Shown piece after piece: positions 50,504 through 59,517 of a stretch of 64,000 bases of DNA (its first letter is position 1; every line of letters starts with the position of its first letter). The notes below the pieces were generated by a model that saw nothing but the letters and a program-made list of their open reading frames with translations, had not been told where the DNA came from and searched no databases. The position numbers and the translations under genes were made by a program. Source of the DNA: Flavobacterium sp. YO12 (GTDB taxonomy: Bacteria > Bacteroidota > Bacteroidia > Flavobacteriales > Flavobacteriaceae); assembly GCF_004119495.1 (NCBI RefSeq), contig NZ_NRQU01000002.1:85750-149749 (forward strand), given 5' to 3'.

Positions 50504-53314
50504 TTACAAGTCTAGTTTCAATCCAAAATTGTAACGAGCTTGGTAATATTCAGCTTGTTTAGTGTGAGCAGAAACTCCTTGATAGTAACGCAAAGGCTGA
50601 TTTGTTAAATTGTTTGCCTCAGCAAAAACACGAAGCTGTTTTGTAATTTTGAAAGAAGCATTTGCATCCAAGAAAAACTGTTTGTCATAGTAACTGTCTT
50701 TGTAAGATTCTGAACCTAATTCATCTAAATAATCAGAAGTAAAGTTGGTTGAAATTCTAGCAGAGAAACGTTTGTTTTCCCAAGACAAAGATCCGTTAAA
50801 CATATGAGGAGTTGTTCCGGGAAGACTAATGTTGTTTCTTTCGTTTCCATCTTCATCAGAAATTCCTTTTGCTTTAGATTTAGTGTACGTATAGTTTAAA
50901 TAGATACCAAAACCTTTTAAGAATTTACCTGGTAAGAAATCTAACTGACGTTGAAAAGCAACTTCAAAACCGTAAACATCAACTTTATCACCATTTCTAG
51001 ATTGTAAAAATGACCAGTTTTCGCCAGCAGGAATTGGGTTTATCTGATTTGGAAAATCAGCAGCAAATTTTACGCTGTCGTATTGATTGTCGCTGTAGTT
51101 ATAGATAAAATCATTTAATCTTTTGTAGAAAACACCTCCAGAAATCAAACCAACTGATTTGAAATAATTCTCGGCCATGAAATCATAATTGTAAGAGTAA
51201 GTAGCGTCAAGATCAGGATTTCCTGCAGTGATTTCTTTATCAGCGGCAATATTGTTTACATAAGGTGCCAGTGCATAGTAGTTTGGTCTTGCCAGCGCCG
51301 TTGTTGCAGCTGCTCTTAAAACTAAATCTTTAGTAGCATTATATTGGAATGAAATACTTGGTAATAAATTAGTGTAAGAGTTTGTAGTGTTGATTTGGCT
51401 TTCTAATTCCTCTTCGTCTAGAACTCTGTTTCCTGTATAATCAATGTGCGTATTTTCAACACGGAAACCCAAAACCATAGAAAGTTTATCGTTAAAGTCT
51501 TGATCCCATCTCACGTATGCAGCGGTAATTCTTTCTTTAGCATTATAGTTTACAGCTAAATATTCAGCCGGATCAGTTTTTTTGTCAAATAATGATGCAT
51601 TGTTTAAATCCAAACTTCCTAAGAAATCTTTAGAAGCAAAAGTTCCCGGTACATACTTACTTCCTGGATTAAAGTTTTTTCCATCAAAATAACTAGTTGG
51701 AACTTCAGATAATAATTCCATTCCGTCATTGATTGGTTCGTAAGAATAGAAATTATTGTTTCTTTCTTTTTCCTTCAAACGTAGTCTAAGTCCAGTTCTA
51801 AGTCTTCCTTTTTCTCCTGCAATTACTGAGAAAGGAAAACGGATATTTACTTTAGCTCCAAATTCACTTTCGCTTGTTTCATCTGTGTTTTCTGTAACAG
51901 AATCAAATTTGAATTTATCTGTAGATTCTCCAACAGTTGTCAATAAAGGAAATCTTGGATCAGATAAATCTTCCATCATTTCTAAACCTTTTTGACGGTA
52001 TTCGATGTAACGTTCTTGCGGACGATATTCTCTAGCTTTTGCATAGTTTGCCGACCAGTCTAAATCTAATTTTGAGTTAATCAAATGTTCTCCTCTAATA
52101 GAATAATTTTGTACACGCTGATCTTCTAATCTTCTGTTTTTATTTCGGTTATTGTCAACACCACCTTTTGTTTGACGTTTTACACGACCTTCAAAACCAG
52201 TAATTTTTTCACCATTATAAATTGGTTCAATATCATCATAAGTAGTTCTGAAACGATTTTCTCTATCGTCTCTCCAGTTATAAATAGCATTCGCAAAAAT
52301 GGTATTGTTTTCGTCAAATTTATAATCTAAAGCAACAGATCCGCTTCGGCGAATACGCTGTACATCGTATTTTCTAATCTCAGAAGCTTGAAGATATTCA
52401 TTTCCGAAATCATCCTTTACCCATTCGTTTTCGATATTATCAGAACCATAATCAACATTGTTGTACGATCCGCTGAAAACAGCACCAAGTTTGTTATCTA
52501 AAAAGCGATTTCCATAAACAAAACCTGCTGTATAAGAAGCGTGTTCACGAATTGGTAAATAACCTCCAGCTAAAGTTGCCGAGATTCTTTCTCCATTTGG
52601 AGTTGCTCTTGTAATCAAATTTACAGAACCTCCAATTGCATCAGCATCCATATCTGAAGTCAAAGTTTTGTTAACCTCAATAGTCGAAATCATATCAGAC
52701 GGAATCAAGTCCATTTGTACATTTCTATTGTCTCCTTCTGCAGACGGAATTCGGTCACCATTTAAAGTAACTGAATTTAAAGATGGAGCAAGTCCTCTAA
52801 TGATAATGTTACGAGCCTCACCTTGATCATTTTGCATTGTAATACCTGGAACACGTTTTAAAGCGTCACCAACATTGGCGTCAGGAAAACGTCCCACTTG
52901 ATCAGATGAAATTACGTTTCCGATATTTTTATTGTTTTTTTGTTGATTCAAAGCTTTAGCCTGACCTTTTAAAATGTCGCCTACTACAACTTCATTAAGT
53001 TCAGTTCCTGAAGTTTTAAGAGCAAAATCAAGTACATTATTTTTGCCTTGCTCAACAGTGATTTCTTTTGTTATTGCCGTGTAACCAATATATTTTACTT
53101 CAACTTTATAAGTACCAGCATTAATGTTTAATAATTCAAAACGACCGTTGTAATCTGAAACAGTGTATTTATTTTCACCTGTTATTTGAATCATTGCACC
53201 CGGCAGAGGAAGTTTGTCGTCTATATCTAATACTTTTCCTGATATTATTGCTTTTTGAGCAAACCCAGAAAAGGTCAAAAATAAAAACGTTAGTAATAAG
53301 TAGAATTTTTTCAT
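50504..53314 (-). CDS. TonB-dependent receptor, phytase-linked
   Basis: A 936-residue outer-membrane receptor with signal peptide (MKKFYLLLTFLFLTFSGFAQ). An N-terminal carboxypeptidase-regulatory-like domain (about 22-105; ISGKVLDIDDKLPLPGAMIQI) is followed by the plug (DVGRFPD-like SDQVGRFPDANVGDALKRVPGITMQNDQGEARNIIIRGLAPSLNSVTLNG) and the beta-barrel ending in a C-terminal aromatic-rich strand (YNFGLKLDL). No SusD gene adjoins it, so it is not a classical Sus locus. The downstream phytase is the only linked gene, and the ligand may be inositol phosphates or phosphate-metal complexes. Confidence 0.92.
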   Translation of the reverse strand: MKKFYLLLTFLFLTFSGFAQKAIISGKVLDIDDKLPLPGAMIQITGENKYTVSDYNGRFELLNINAGTYKVEVKYIGYTAITKEITVEQGKNNVLDFALKTSGTELNEVVVGDILKGQAKALNQQKNNKNIGNVISSDQVGRFPDANVGDALKRVPGITMQNDQGEARNIIIRGLAPSLNSVTLNGDRIPSAEGDNRNVQMDLIPSDMISTIEVNKTLTSDMDADAIGGSVNLITRATPNGERISATLAGGYLPIREHASYTAGFVYGNRFLDNKLGAVFSGSYNNVDYGSDNIENEWVKDDFGNEYLQASEIRKYDVQRIRRSGSVALDYKFDENNTIFANAIYNWRDDRENRFRTTYDDIEPIYNGEKITGFEGRVKRQTKGGVDNNRNKNRRLEDQRVQNYSIRGEHLINSKLDLDWSANYAKAREYRPQERYIEYRQKGLEMMEDLSDPRFPLLTTVGESTDKFKFDSVTENTDETSESEFGAKVNIRFPFSVIAGEKGRLRTGLRLRLKEKERNNNFYSYEPINDGMELLSEVPTSYFDGKNFNPGSKYVPGTFASKDFLGSLDLNNASLFDKKTDPAEYLAVNYNAKERITAAYVRWDQDFNDKLSMVLGFRVENTHIDYTGNRVLDEEELESQINTTNSYTNLLPSISFQYNATKDLVLRAAATTALARPNYYALAPYVNNIAADKEITAGNPDLDATYSYNYDFMAENYFKSVGLISGGVFYKRLNDFIYNYSDNQYDSVKFAADFPNQINPIPAGENWSFLQSRNGDKVDVYGFEVAFQRQLDFLPGKFLKGFGIYLNYTYTKSKAKGISDEDGNERNNISLPGTTPHMFNGSLSWENKRFSARISTNFTSDYLDELGSESYKDSYYDKQFFLDANASFKITKQLRVFAEANNLTNQPLRYYQGVSAHTKQAEYYQARYNFGLKLDL

Positions 53315-53578
53315 TGTTTTTTAGTTTGATTTTGGTTGCGAAACTAGAACCTAAGTATTACTAAAAGCCTTTAAAAAAATTAACAAAAGGTTATAATTAA
53401 TCAAATATGGCTGAAAATTATTAATGTTAAAATAACATTTATTACACAGAGTTTTTGTTCCAAGTAAAAAGAAATCAAGTATTTATCTCAGATTTGAATT
53501 TTTGGCGTTAAATTTGCCTTATCACACGAGCCCGAAGGGCGAACTGACGAAGTAATCATCAATCAAAAATCATCAATC

Positions 53579-54679
53579 ATGTTAAAACAATTTTTCATCT
53601 TATGTTCTGGAGCCGACAGAGATTTACTCGAAGGCTGCTCTGAAGGCGAACAAACCAAATATGTTGGTATTGGCGCCACCGTTTTTTTTACTGCTGTAAT
53701 GGCGTTTTTAGCCAGCGCATATGCACTTTTCACTGTTTTTGACTCTATTTATCCAGCTCTGATTTTTGGATTTGTATGGAGTTTATTAATCTTCAATCTA
53801 GATCGTTTTATTGTCTCTACAATTAAGAAGAGAGATCGTTTTTTTGACGAATTTCTGCAGGCAACACCTAGAATTATGCTGGCAATTATTATTGCGATCG
53901 TAATTTCGAAACCATTAGAGATTAAAATTTTCGAAAAAGAAATAAATACGGTTTTGTTGAAGGAAAAAAACGAAATGGAATTGGCCAATAAAAAACAAAT
54001 TGGAACCTATTTCAAATCAGATTTAGATAAAAACAAAGGAGAGATCGCTGCTCTAAAAGCTGATATTGCAAAAAAGGAGAAAGAAGTTAATGCTTTATAT
54101 TCAACTTATATTACAGAAGCGGAAGGAACTGCTGGAACTAAAAAACTGGGAAAAGGACCTGTTTATAAAGAAAAACGCGAAAAACACGATGCCGCTTTAA
54201 AGGAATACGAAACTCTTAAAGCAGCAAACGAAGCAAAAATTGCAGAGAAAGAAAAGGCAGGCGTACAGCTTCAGGCTGATTTAGACAAAAAAGTTTCGCA
54301 GACACAACCTATCATAGAAGGTTTTGACGGATTAATGGCGCGTATAAATGCGTTGAATAAGCTGCCGTGGTTACCGTCGTTTTTTATAATGTTATTGTTT
54401 TTGGCAATTGAAACGTCTCCAATTATAGCCAAATTACTTGCGCCAAAAGGCGAATTTGATTTCAAACAAGAAGAAGCTGAAACAGCTATGAAAGCGACTT
54501 TGGCTCAAAATAAATACCAACGTGATTTATTAGTTAAAACGAGTGCAGAAATGCATGATAAAGTTTATGCTGATATTGCCGAAGATAAAGGACTATTTGA
54601 TTTACAGCGAAAAAACGCAAAGGAATTACTGGAACTGCAGTCGCATAAATTTGTAGAAAAACAGAAAGCTACACTTTAG
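53579..54679 (+). CDS. DUF4407-family membrane protein
   Basis: A 366-residue inner-membrane protein. The first two TM helices lie near 38-75 (AVMAFLASAYALFTVFDSIYPALIFGFVWSLLIFNLDRFIVS), a third near 90-108, and a fourth near 255-275 (LPWLPSFFIMLLFLAIETSPIIAKL). Between helix three and four lies a long coiled-coil region rich in Lys, Glu and Ala (about 115-235). These are the marks of DUF4407. The role is unknown. A TAAATTTG box near 53510 could be part of its promoter. Confidence 0.9.
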   Translation: MLKQFFILCSGADRDLLEGCSEGEQTKYVGIGATVFFTAVMAFLASAYALFTVFDSIYPALIFGFVWSLLIFNLDRFIVSTIKKRDRFFDEFLQATPRIMLAIIIAIVISKPLEIKIFEKEINTVLLKEKNEMELANKKQIGTYFKSDLDKNKGEIAALKADIAKKEKEVNALYSTYITEAEGTAGTKKLGKGPVYKEKREKHDAALKEYETLKAANEAKIAEKEKAGVQLQADLDKKVSQTQPIIEGFDGLMARINALNKLPWLPSFFIMLLFLAIETSPIIAKLLAPKGEFDFKQEEAETAMKATLAQNKYQRDLLVKTSAEMHDKVYADIAEDKGLFDLQRKNAKELLELQSHKFVEKQKATL

Positions 54680-54735
54680 TCAGAAAGTTAGAAAGTCGAA
54701 GGTCTGAAAGTCGAAGTAGAAACTTAAAAAAGTAA

Positions 54736-54770
54736 AAGCCAGAAATAGAGATTCTATTTCTGGCTTTTTT
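54736..54770. terminator. Bidirectional terminator hairpin
   Basis: AAAAGCCAGAAATAGA pairs with TCTATTTCTGGCTTTT around GAT. It lies between convergent genes. Confidence 0.9.
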
Positions 54771-54822
54771 ATTTGAGACAAAGTCAAAAGACTTTAAGAC
54801 CTTCGACTTTTGACTTTAAGAC

Positions 54823-55542
54823 TTACATATAACTTAAAATCTCTTTTTTGAAAGTATCGTATTCACCTTGCATGATTAAACCATTATCAAGAAGTTTTTT
54901 GTAATTCTGTAATTTGTCAAAAAGCTCTTCTTTAGATAAATCAGCTAATTTGCGTTCGCCGGCAGGCTGACTTGGTTGAGTTGGAAGCGGTTCAAACGTT
55001 TCAGTATAAGTTGGTGCCGCTGGTAAAATTTCAGCAAAATTGGTTACTTCTTCCGTTTCAACTTCTTCAACCTCTTCAACTTCATCGATTTCTTCTTCGT
55101 ATTCTGGCTCAACAATTTCTTCAACTGGTGTTGCCGTTACAACTGGATTTTTTAAAATATCTAATTGCTCTTTAGCATAAGTGAAAATCTTTCTAGCCTG
55201 AATTTTCGGAATATAATCTATAGAAGCTTGAATATCTGTTTTAGTAGAAAAAGAAAATTCTGAACCCAAAATATTTTCTTTTACAAAAGTACCAACGATT
55301 TCATCCCACGTATAATCTGTAAAATCCATCGAAAGACCTAAGTTTTTAGGCTTACAAATAATAATACGTTTGTTTGTTAATACTATGCTATCAGGAAAAA
55401 CAGTAATTGCAGGTTTTTTTTGAACGGCTATATATCCAACTTCTTCACCTTTCATCAATAAATCTGTAAGTTTTGAAGTGATTTTTTCAATCGCTTTTGG
55501 ATCTTGTTCTTCGTTCAGAAATTTTTTAAATTGTTCTTTCAT
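54823..55542 (-). CDS. PH-like/SHOCT-domain protein
   Basis: A 239-residue cytoplasmic protein in three parts. A bacterial PH-like domain fills about 15-120 (EEVGYIAVQKKPAITVFPDSIVLTNKRIIICKP, a common bPH_2-like pattern). A Glu/Val/Pro-rich acidic linker (about 130-195) follows. A C-terminal SHOCT-like motif ends the protein (LADLSKEELFDKLQNYKKLLDNGLIMQGEYDTFKKEILSYM). Such proteins may bind membranes or partners; the function is unknown. It faces DUF4407 across a terminator and is not in an obvious operon. Confidence 0.82.
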   Translation of the reverse strand: MKEQFKKFLNEEQDPKAIEKITSKLTDLLMKGEEVGYIAVQKKPAITVFPDSIVLTNKRIIICKPKNLGLSMDFTDYTWDEIVGTFVKENILGSEFSFSTKTDIQASIDYIPKIQARKIFTYAKEQLDILKNPVVTATPVEEIVEPEYEEEIDEVEEVEEVETEEVTNFAEILPAAPTYTETFEPLPTQPSQPAGERKLADLSKEELFDKLQNYKKLLDNGLIMQGEYDTFKKEILSYM

Positions 55543-55650
55543 ATTTTTATAAGTTGCTAAGTTACATAGTAACTGAGTTGCTAAGTTTTTTTCTTACCGT
55601 GCAAATGTAATGCCTAATTTTCTAATTGCTCCGCCAGTTCGGTAAAAAAA

Positions 55651-56019
55651 TTACCCCGGGTCGATAATTTCGTTCTGAATTTTCTTTGTCAAACTTTTGA
55701 AAACCAATTCGTACGAATGATCAATTAATTCCTTTACGAATTTAATGGGTAAATTTCCATTTAAAGCAACCGTATTCCAGTGCACTTTACTCATATGGAA
55801 TCCGGGTTGTATTTCATCGTATTCGGCTCTGAGTTCCTGTGCACGTTCGGGATCGCATTTTAAATTCACCGATTGTTCGTTTTTCTCCCATTGTGATAGA
55901 GAAGATAAAGCAAACATTTTTCCGCCCACTTTAAAAACCAAAGTATCTTCATCAAAAGGAAAATGTTCGCTTACACCTTTTTTTGAAAGACAATATTCAT
56001 AAAACGTTTCTAAATTCAT
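55651..56019 (-). CDS. MmcQ/YjbR-family DNA-binding-like protein
   Basis: A 122-residue protein of the MmcQ/YjbR fold. Marks are TFYEYCLSKKGVSEHFPFDEDTLVFKVGGKMFALSSL, NLKCDPERAQELRAEYDEIQPGFHMSKVHWNTV, and a terminal LIDHSYELVFKSL. The CyaY-like fold suggests nucleic acid binding, but the role is unproven. It lies downstream (6 bp) of the DUF4260 gene and the GNAT gene on the same strand. Confidence 0.92.
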   Translation of the reverse strand: MNLETFYEYCLSKKGVSEHFPFDEDTLVFKVGGKMFALSSLSQWEKNEQSVNLKCDPERAQELRAEYDEIQPGFHMSKVHWNTVALNGNLPIKFVKELIDHSYELVFKSLTKKIQNEIIDPG

Positions 56020-56025
56020 AACTTC

Positions 56026-56376
56026 TTATTTACCAATTTCACCTAAATGTGTGTATTTAAATCCTTTTTCATATTTCAATCCGTAACCAAATATTCGATC
56101 CATTGCCGAATGTGAAAATAAAATAATTCCAGCTAATTGAATACTTTCAATGCTGAAATAACATCCTAAACCATAAATTAAAAGTGCAATTCCTTTATGA
56201 TGAAAAAGATTGTACAGAAATGCACCAGTTTTATTCCCCAAAGCATATCCAATCATAGATAGATCTGGAGCTAGAATTAAAACTAAAAACCACCACCATT
56301 CATAACTTAACCGGTTAAAAAGAAAAATTCCGAAAATAAATAAAGCCGCTTCTTCGAGTTTTAAGACTGTTTTCAT
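56026..56376 (-). CDS. DUF4260-family membrane protein
   Basis: A 116-residue inner-membrane protein with about four TM helices. KLEEAALFIFGIFLF at the start and the PDLSMIGYALGNKTGAFLYNLFHHKG and SHSAMDRIFGYGLKY blocks are typical of DUF4260. The role is unknown. It overlaps the upstream GNAT gene by 4 nt (ATGA type), so both are coupled. Confidence 0.9.
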   Translation of the reverse strand: MKTVLKLEEAALFIFGIFLFNRLSYEWWWFLVLILAPDLSMIGYALGNKTGAFLYNLFHHKGIALLIYGLGCYFSIESIQLAGIILFSHSAMDRIFGYGLKYEKGFKYTHLGEIGK

Positions 56377-56774
56377 TTGACTATTTTTTCCATCATTTTT
56401 TCAGGATGATTCAGTTTTGTAAATCCAAATTTCTCGTATAAAAAATGAGCATCGGTAGTTGCTAATCGCCAAAGCTTGACATTTTGAAGCTGCGGTTCGT
56501 TTATCATTGTTTCGATTAAAATCGAAGAATATCCTTTTCCACGGTGTTCTTCTGTAATAAAAACGTCCATTACATAAGCAAAAACGACATAATCGGTAAT
56601 CACGCGCGCAAAACCAATTTGTTTGTCGTTTAAATAGATTCCAAAACAAAATGAAGCATCGATTGCAGTCTGCACTTCTTCAATAGTTCTAGGTGCCGCC
56701 CAATAAATAGCTGCCAAAAAGTTTTGTATAAACGAAACGTCGAGTTTGGTTTTATCTGTTGAAACAGTAATCAT
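56373..56774 (-). CDS. GNAT-family N-acetyltransferase
   Basis: A 133-residue cytoplasmic enzyme. The acetyl-CoA site is VFITEEHRGKGYSSILIETMIN (R/Q-x2-G-x-G/A type), followed by LWRLATTDAHFLYEKFGFTKL. An N-terminal YWAAPRTIEEVQTAIDAS segment is common in this small GNAT subgroup. The substrate is unknown. It starts a three-gene operon with DUF4260 and MmcQ-like proteins. Confidence 0.9.
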   Translation of the reverse strand: MITVSTDKTKLDVSFIQNFLAAIYWAAPRTIEEVQTAIDASFCFGIYLNDKQIGFARVITDYVVFAYVMDVFITEEHRGKGYSSILIETMINEPQLQNVKLWRLATTDAHFLYEKFGFTKLNHPEKMMEKIVK

Positions 56775-56786
56775 AGTTTATTGTTT

Positions 56787-56919
56787 TTTGCCACAAATTG
56801 TACAAATTTCTTTTTATTCTGCCACAGATTAAAGGATTAAAATGATTCAATCTGTGTAAATCTTCTAATCTGTGGCAAAAAAGTTTAATTAGTGTAAATT
56901 TGTGTAATTCGTGGCAAAT
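56787..56919. repeat. Nested inverted repeats, CCACAAATT/GCCACAGATT type
   Basis: The outer pair (56787-56809, 56897-56919) has TTTGCCACAAATTGTACAAA-type arms; the inner pair (56821-56838, 56859-56876) has GCCACAGATTAAAGGATT-type arms. The inner motif recurs at 11345, 13385 and 35523. The right outer arm reaches the cyclase gene. Confidence 0.75.
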
Positions 56920-56921
56920 AT

Positions 56922-57674
56922 TTAAATCTTATATAAAATTGGTTTTGATGGACTTGCGTCATTTTCAAACGAAGCGATTTGAAGATTTAGTATATAATCA
57001 CCATCTTCAATTTCATCTGGAACATAAATCATTTCAGTAATTGTAGCATTTAGGCGTGCATCAGAATTTAGATTAACGGTATCTTTTACATTCCAAAACG
57101 CTTTGTGGGCTAATAATTTTCCTTCGTCATGTTCTTTGTCAACGCTTGGTAAATCAATCAAAAGATGTTGAATTTCGCTTTCGCGGATAAATACTGCAGC
57201 TTCTTCAGACAAATAAGGCGGATTTGTATTCGAATATTTTCTTGATTTTTTTTCCTTTTGGTTTGGAAGTGTCCTAATAATTAAAGCCTCAATTGTCACA
57301 TTGAGCGAAGTCGAAATGTGTTCTTTCGTAATCACATAATCATCTCCAATTTTATCAGGTTCAATCGTAATCAATTTAGCAAAAAAGAAAAACTGTTTCA
57401 GTGATTGATTAATACTGTAAAAATCATTCGTAATATGTCCTAAACATTCCGTGTGCGTTCCATGCCCATGCGGATTGAAGAAAATGTTATTAAAATTTGT
57501 AGAAGATTTCCCTTCAGAAACTTTTCCAATCCAGTCCCCAAAAATAACAGGTTCAATAACTGGTTTTTCGATATACCAAGCAATCGGGTTTTCGTCTGTA
57601 TTGGTCAATGGAATCGATATATCAATAGGTTTTGATAAGTCGATTTGATATTTATTGTCTAAAAGTGCAAGCAT
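56922..57674 (-). CDS. Cyclase/kynurenine formamidase-like protein with repeat-derived insert
   Basis: A 250-residue enzyme of the cyclase family (PF04199). The metal-binding region is NPHGHGTHTECLGHI, with His of HGTH. The family hydrolyses formamides or cyclic amides; kynurenine formamidase is the best-known member. In the middle, residues HISTSLNVTIE are encoded by a copy of the GAGCGAAGTCGA repeat (57294-57320), in frame, which replaces the usual loop after YVITKEH. A family member normally has a short connection here, so the segment is most likely a surface loop. The gene stands alone. Confidence 0.85.
   Translation of the reverse strand: MLALLDNKYQIDLSKPIDISIPLTNTDENPIAWYIEKPVIEPVIFGDWIGKVSEGKSSTNFNNIFFNPHGHGTHTECLGHITNDFYSINQSLKQFFFFAKLITIEPDKIGDDYVITKEHISTSLNVTIEALIIRTLPNQKEKKSRKYSNTNPPYLSEEAAVFIRESEIQHLLIDLPSVDKEHDEGKLLAHKAFWNVKDTVNLNSDARLNATITEMIYVPDEIEDGDYILNLQIASFENDASPSKPILYKI
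57294..57320. repeat. GAGCGAAGTCGA repeat arm inside the cyclase gene
   Basis: TTGTCACATTGAGCGAAGTC on the plus strand matches the repeat branch seen at 49213 and 58749. It is read on the minus strand as HISTSLNVT. Confidence 0.75.
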
Positions 57675-57761
57675 AATGGAACACGGATTTTACGGATATT
57701 CTAACGCAGATTTTACGGATTTATCAGCGTTGCTTGCATCCGTTTTATCAGCGTTCAATTT

Positions 57762-58913
57762 TTATTCTTCCAAATTTAAATAAAATAAATCTGAAGCAAT
57801 TCCATCCGTTAAGAATTTTCCTTTTGGAGTTGGTTTTAAAATGTTGTTTTCAATAGAAAGTAAATCGTCATCTAAAAATTTCTGAGATTGTTTTTTGAGA
57901 TAATTCAAATATTCCAAACCAAATTCCTTTTCAATACGATCTAAAGAAACGCCCCAAATGGTTCGTAATCCCGTCATTATATATTCGTTATAACGATCTG
58001 AAATGGTCAAAATTTCCGTTTCTATTGGAAGTTCACTGTTTTGAATAGCTTTTAAATACAATGAATTATTGGCAATATTCCAGCCTCTTTTTTCGCCGTC
58101 ATAACTGTGTGCCGAAGGTCCGATTCCGATATATTTTTTCCCCAGCCAATAAGCCGAATTGTTTTTGGAGAAGTAATTCTCTTTTCCAAAATTGGATAAT
58201 TCGTAATGAATAAACCCATTTTTCTGGAGCGTATCCACCAAAATCATAAAATGATTCGAAGCCGCTTCGTCTTGCGGTTCAGCAATTTTACCAGTTTGAA
58301 TTAATTTGCTTAAGGCCGTTTTTGGTTCAACCGTTAAAGCATAACTCGAAATATGTGGAATACCAAAACTTAAAGCTGTTTCAATATTTTGTTTCCACAT
58401 TTCGTCAGTCATTCCCGGAATGCCGTAAATTAAATCAAGCGATATATTATCAAAATACTTCGTTGCTTCTTCCAAACATTTTTTGGCTTCCGCCGAATTA
58501 TGAGCGCGATTCATCATCTTCAAATCTTCTTCATAAAAAGACTGAATCCCAATGCTTAATCTATTTATAGGGCTTTTAGATAATTCTAGAATTCGTTCAG
58601 CAGACAGATCATCTGGATTAGCTTCAAGTGTAATTTCTGGATTTTCGACAACTTTATAGTTTTTATAAACTTCAGAAATTAAAAAGTTTATTTCGTCATT
58701 TGATAAAACTGAAGGAGTTCCTCCGCCGAAATAGATGGTTTCAATTTCGTTGTCACTTCGAGCGGAGTCGAGAAGCTCATTTTTGCGCATGGCAATTTCT
58801 TTAGCCAAAGCCAAAACCATCTCGTCTTTCTTTTTCATCGAAGTAGAAAAATGAAAGTCGCAGTAATGACAAGCCTGTTTGCAGAAAGGAATATGTATGT
58901 AGATACCGCTCAT
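57762..58913 (-). CDS. hemW: Radical SAM heme chaperone HemW, with repeat-derived insert
   Basis: A 383-residue cytoplasmic 4Fe-4S protein. MSGIYIHIPFCKQACHYCDFHF holds the radical SAM cysteines Cys11, Cys15 and Cys18. The family marks YFGGGTPSVLS, LEANPDDLSAERI, RLSIGIQSFYEEDLKMMNRAHN and YELSNFGKE follow. The C-terminal part matches HemW and lacks the features that separate HemN coproporphyrinogen dehydrogenase. HemW moves heme into proteins. Residues LLDSARSDNE near position 54 (minus strand of 58749-58778) come from a copy of the GAGCGGAGTCGA repeat and lengthen the loop between the second beta-strand and IETIYFGGG. Confidence 0.93.
   Translation of the reverse strand: MSGIYIHIPFCKQACHYCDFHFSTSMKKKDEMVLALAKEIAMRKNELLDSARSDNEIETIYFGGGTPSVLSNDEINFLISEVYKNYKVVENPEITLEANPDDLSAERILELSKSPINRLSIGIQSFYEEDLKMMNRAHNSAEAKKCLEEATKYFDNISLDLIYGIPGMTDEMWKQNIETALSFGIPHISSYALTVEPKTALSKLIQTGKIAEPQDEAASNHFMILVDTLQKNGFIHYELSNFGKENYFSKNNSAYWLGKKYIGIGPSAHSYDGEKRGWNIANNSLYLKAIQNSELPIETEILTISDRYNEYIMTGLRTIWGVSLDRIEKEFGLEYLNYLKKQSQKFLDDDLLSIENNILKPTPKGKFLTDGIASDLFYLNLEE
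58749..58778. repeat. GAGCGGAGTCGA repeat arm inside hemW
   Basis: TTGTCACTTCGAGCGGAGTC on the plus strand is a copy of the repeat branch at 49213. It is read on the minus strand as LLDSARSDN, in a different frame from the copy in the cyclase gene. Confidence 0.8.
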
Positions 58914-58958
58914 TTTTTTAGTGTTCAGTGTTCAGGATTTAGTGTTCAGATTTTAGTG

Positions 58959-59031
58959 ATCAGTGGTCAGGTTTTTGGTGTTCAGTTTTTTACCAATTTA
59001 CAAACTGAACACCAAAAACCTGACCACTGAT
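58959..59031. repeat. Inverted repeat, ATCAGTGGTCAGGTTTTTGG arms
   Basis: Two 30-bp arms (58959-58988, 59002-59031) are perfect or near-perfect complements around a 13-bp loop. The right arm ends at the stop codon of the next gene. GTGTTCAG units lie upstream, and a related CTGATCACT/CTGACCACTGATCA pair lies at 59485-59518, on the other side of that gene. Confidence 0.85.
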
Positions 59032-59417
59032 TACTCTTTCCTGACTCCAAACTTCTCTGGGTTTAAAAGCATATAGTTTAATAATTTACCTATTTCAATA
59101 CTTTCAGATAAAAGTTCATTATAGTATTCGTTTGAAATATATTTACAAGCAAAAGCAAATTCAAGCCAAACTTGTGTCTCAGAATTTTCGCCATCAGAAT
59201 CGGTTAATTTACTGTAAAAATGTTTTGGATAAATACGTTTTCTGTAAGCTTCGGCAATAGTAACTGGAACACTTCTAGATGAGCGTCTTATCTGATCGGT
59301 TAATGAATAAGTTTCTTCTTTTGGAAACTGTTTTGTAATATTGAATATCTTCATTGCTAAAGAAAAAGACTTTTTGTAAGCTAATAAATCTTGAAATCTC
59401 ATCATTTTTTTATTCAT
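59031..59417 (-). CDS. Four-helix-bundle protein (23S rRNA IVP type)
   Basis: A 128-residue protein that matches the small four-helix-bundle family first found inside 23S rRNA intervening sequences. Marks are MRFQDLLAYKKSFSLAMKIFNITKQFPKEETYSLTDQIRRSSRSVPVTIAEAYRKR and EFAFACKYISNEYYNELLSESIEIGKLLNYM. In this family, binding to RNA or a partner is likely but unproven. Several in-frame ATG codons (positions 1, 5, 6) make the start uncertain by a few residues. Related inverted repeats flank the gene on both sides. Confidence 0.85.
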   Translation of the reverse strand: MNKKMMRFQDLLAYKKSFSLAMKIFNITKQFPKEETYSLTDQIRRSSRSVPVTIAEAYRKRIYPKHFYSKLTDSDGENSETQVWLEFAFACKYISNEYYNELLSESIEIGKLLNYMLLNPEKFGVRKE

Positions 59418-59517
59418 AACGATTTTTCTGTAGGAAAATTACAAATAAAACAATAATTATTTTCGACCTAATAATTGAATACTAAGAACTGATCACTAAA
59501 AATCTGACCACTGATCA

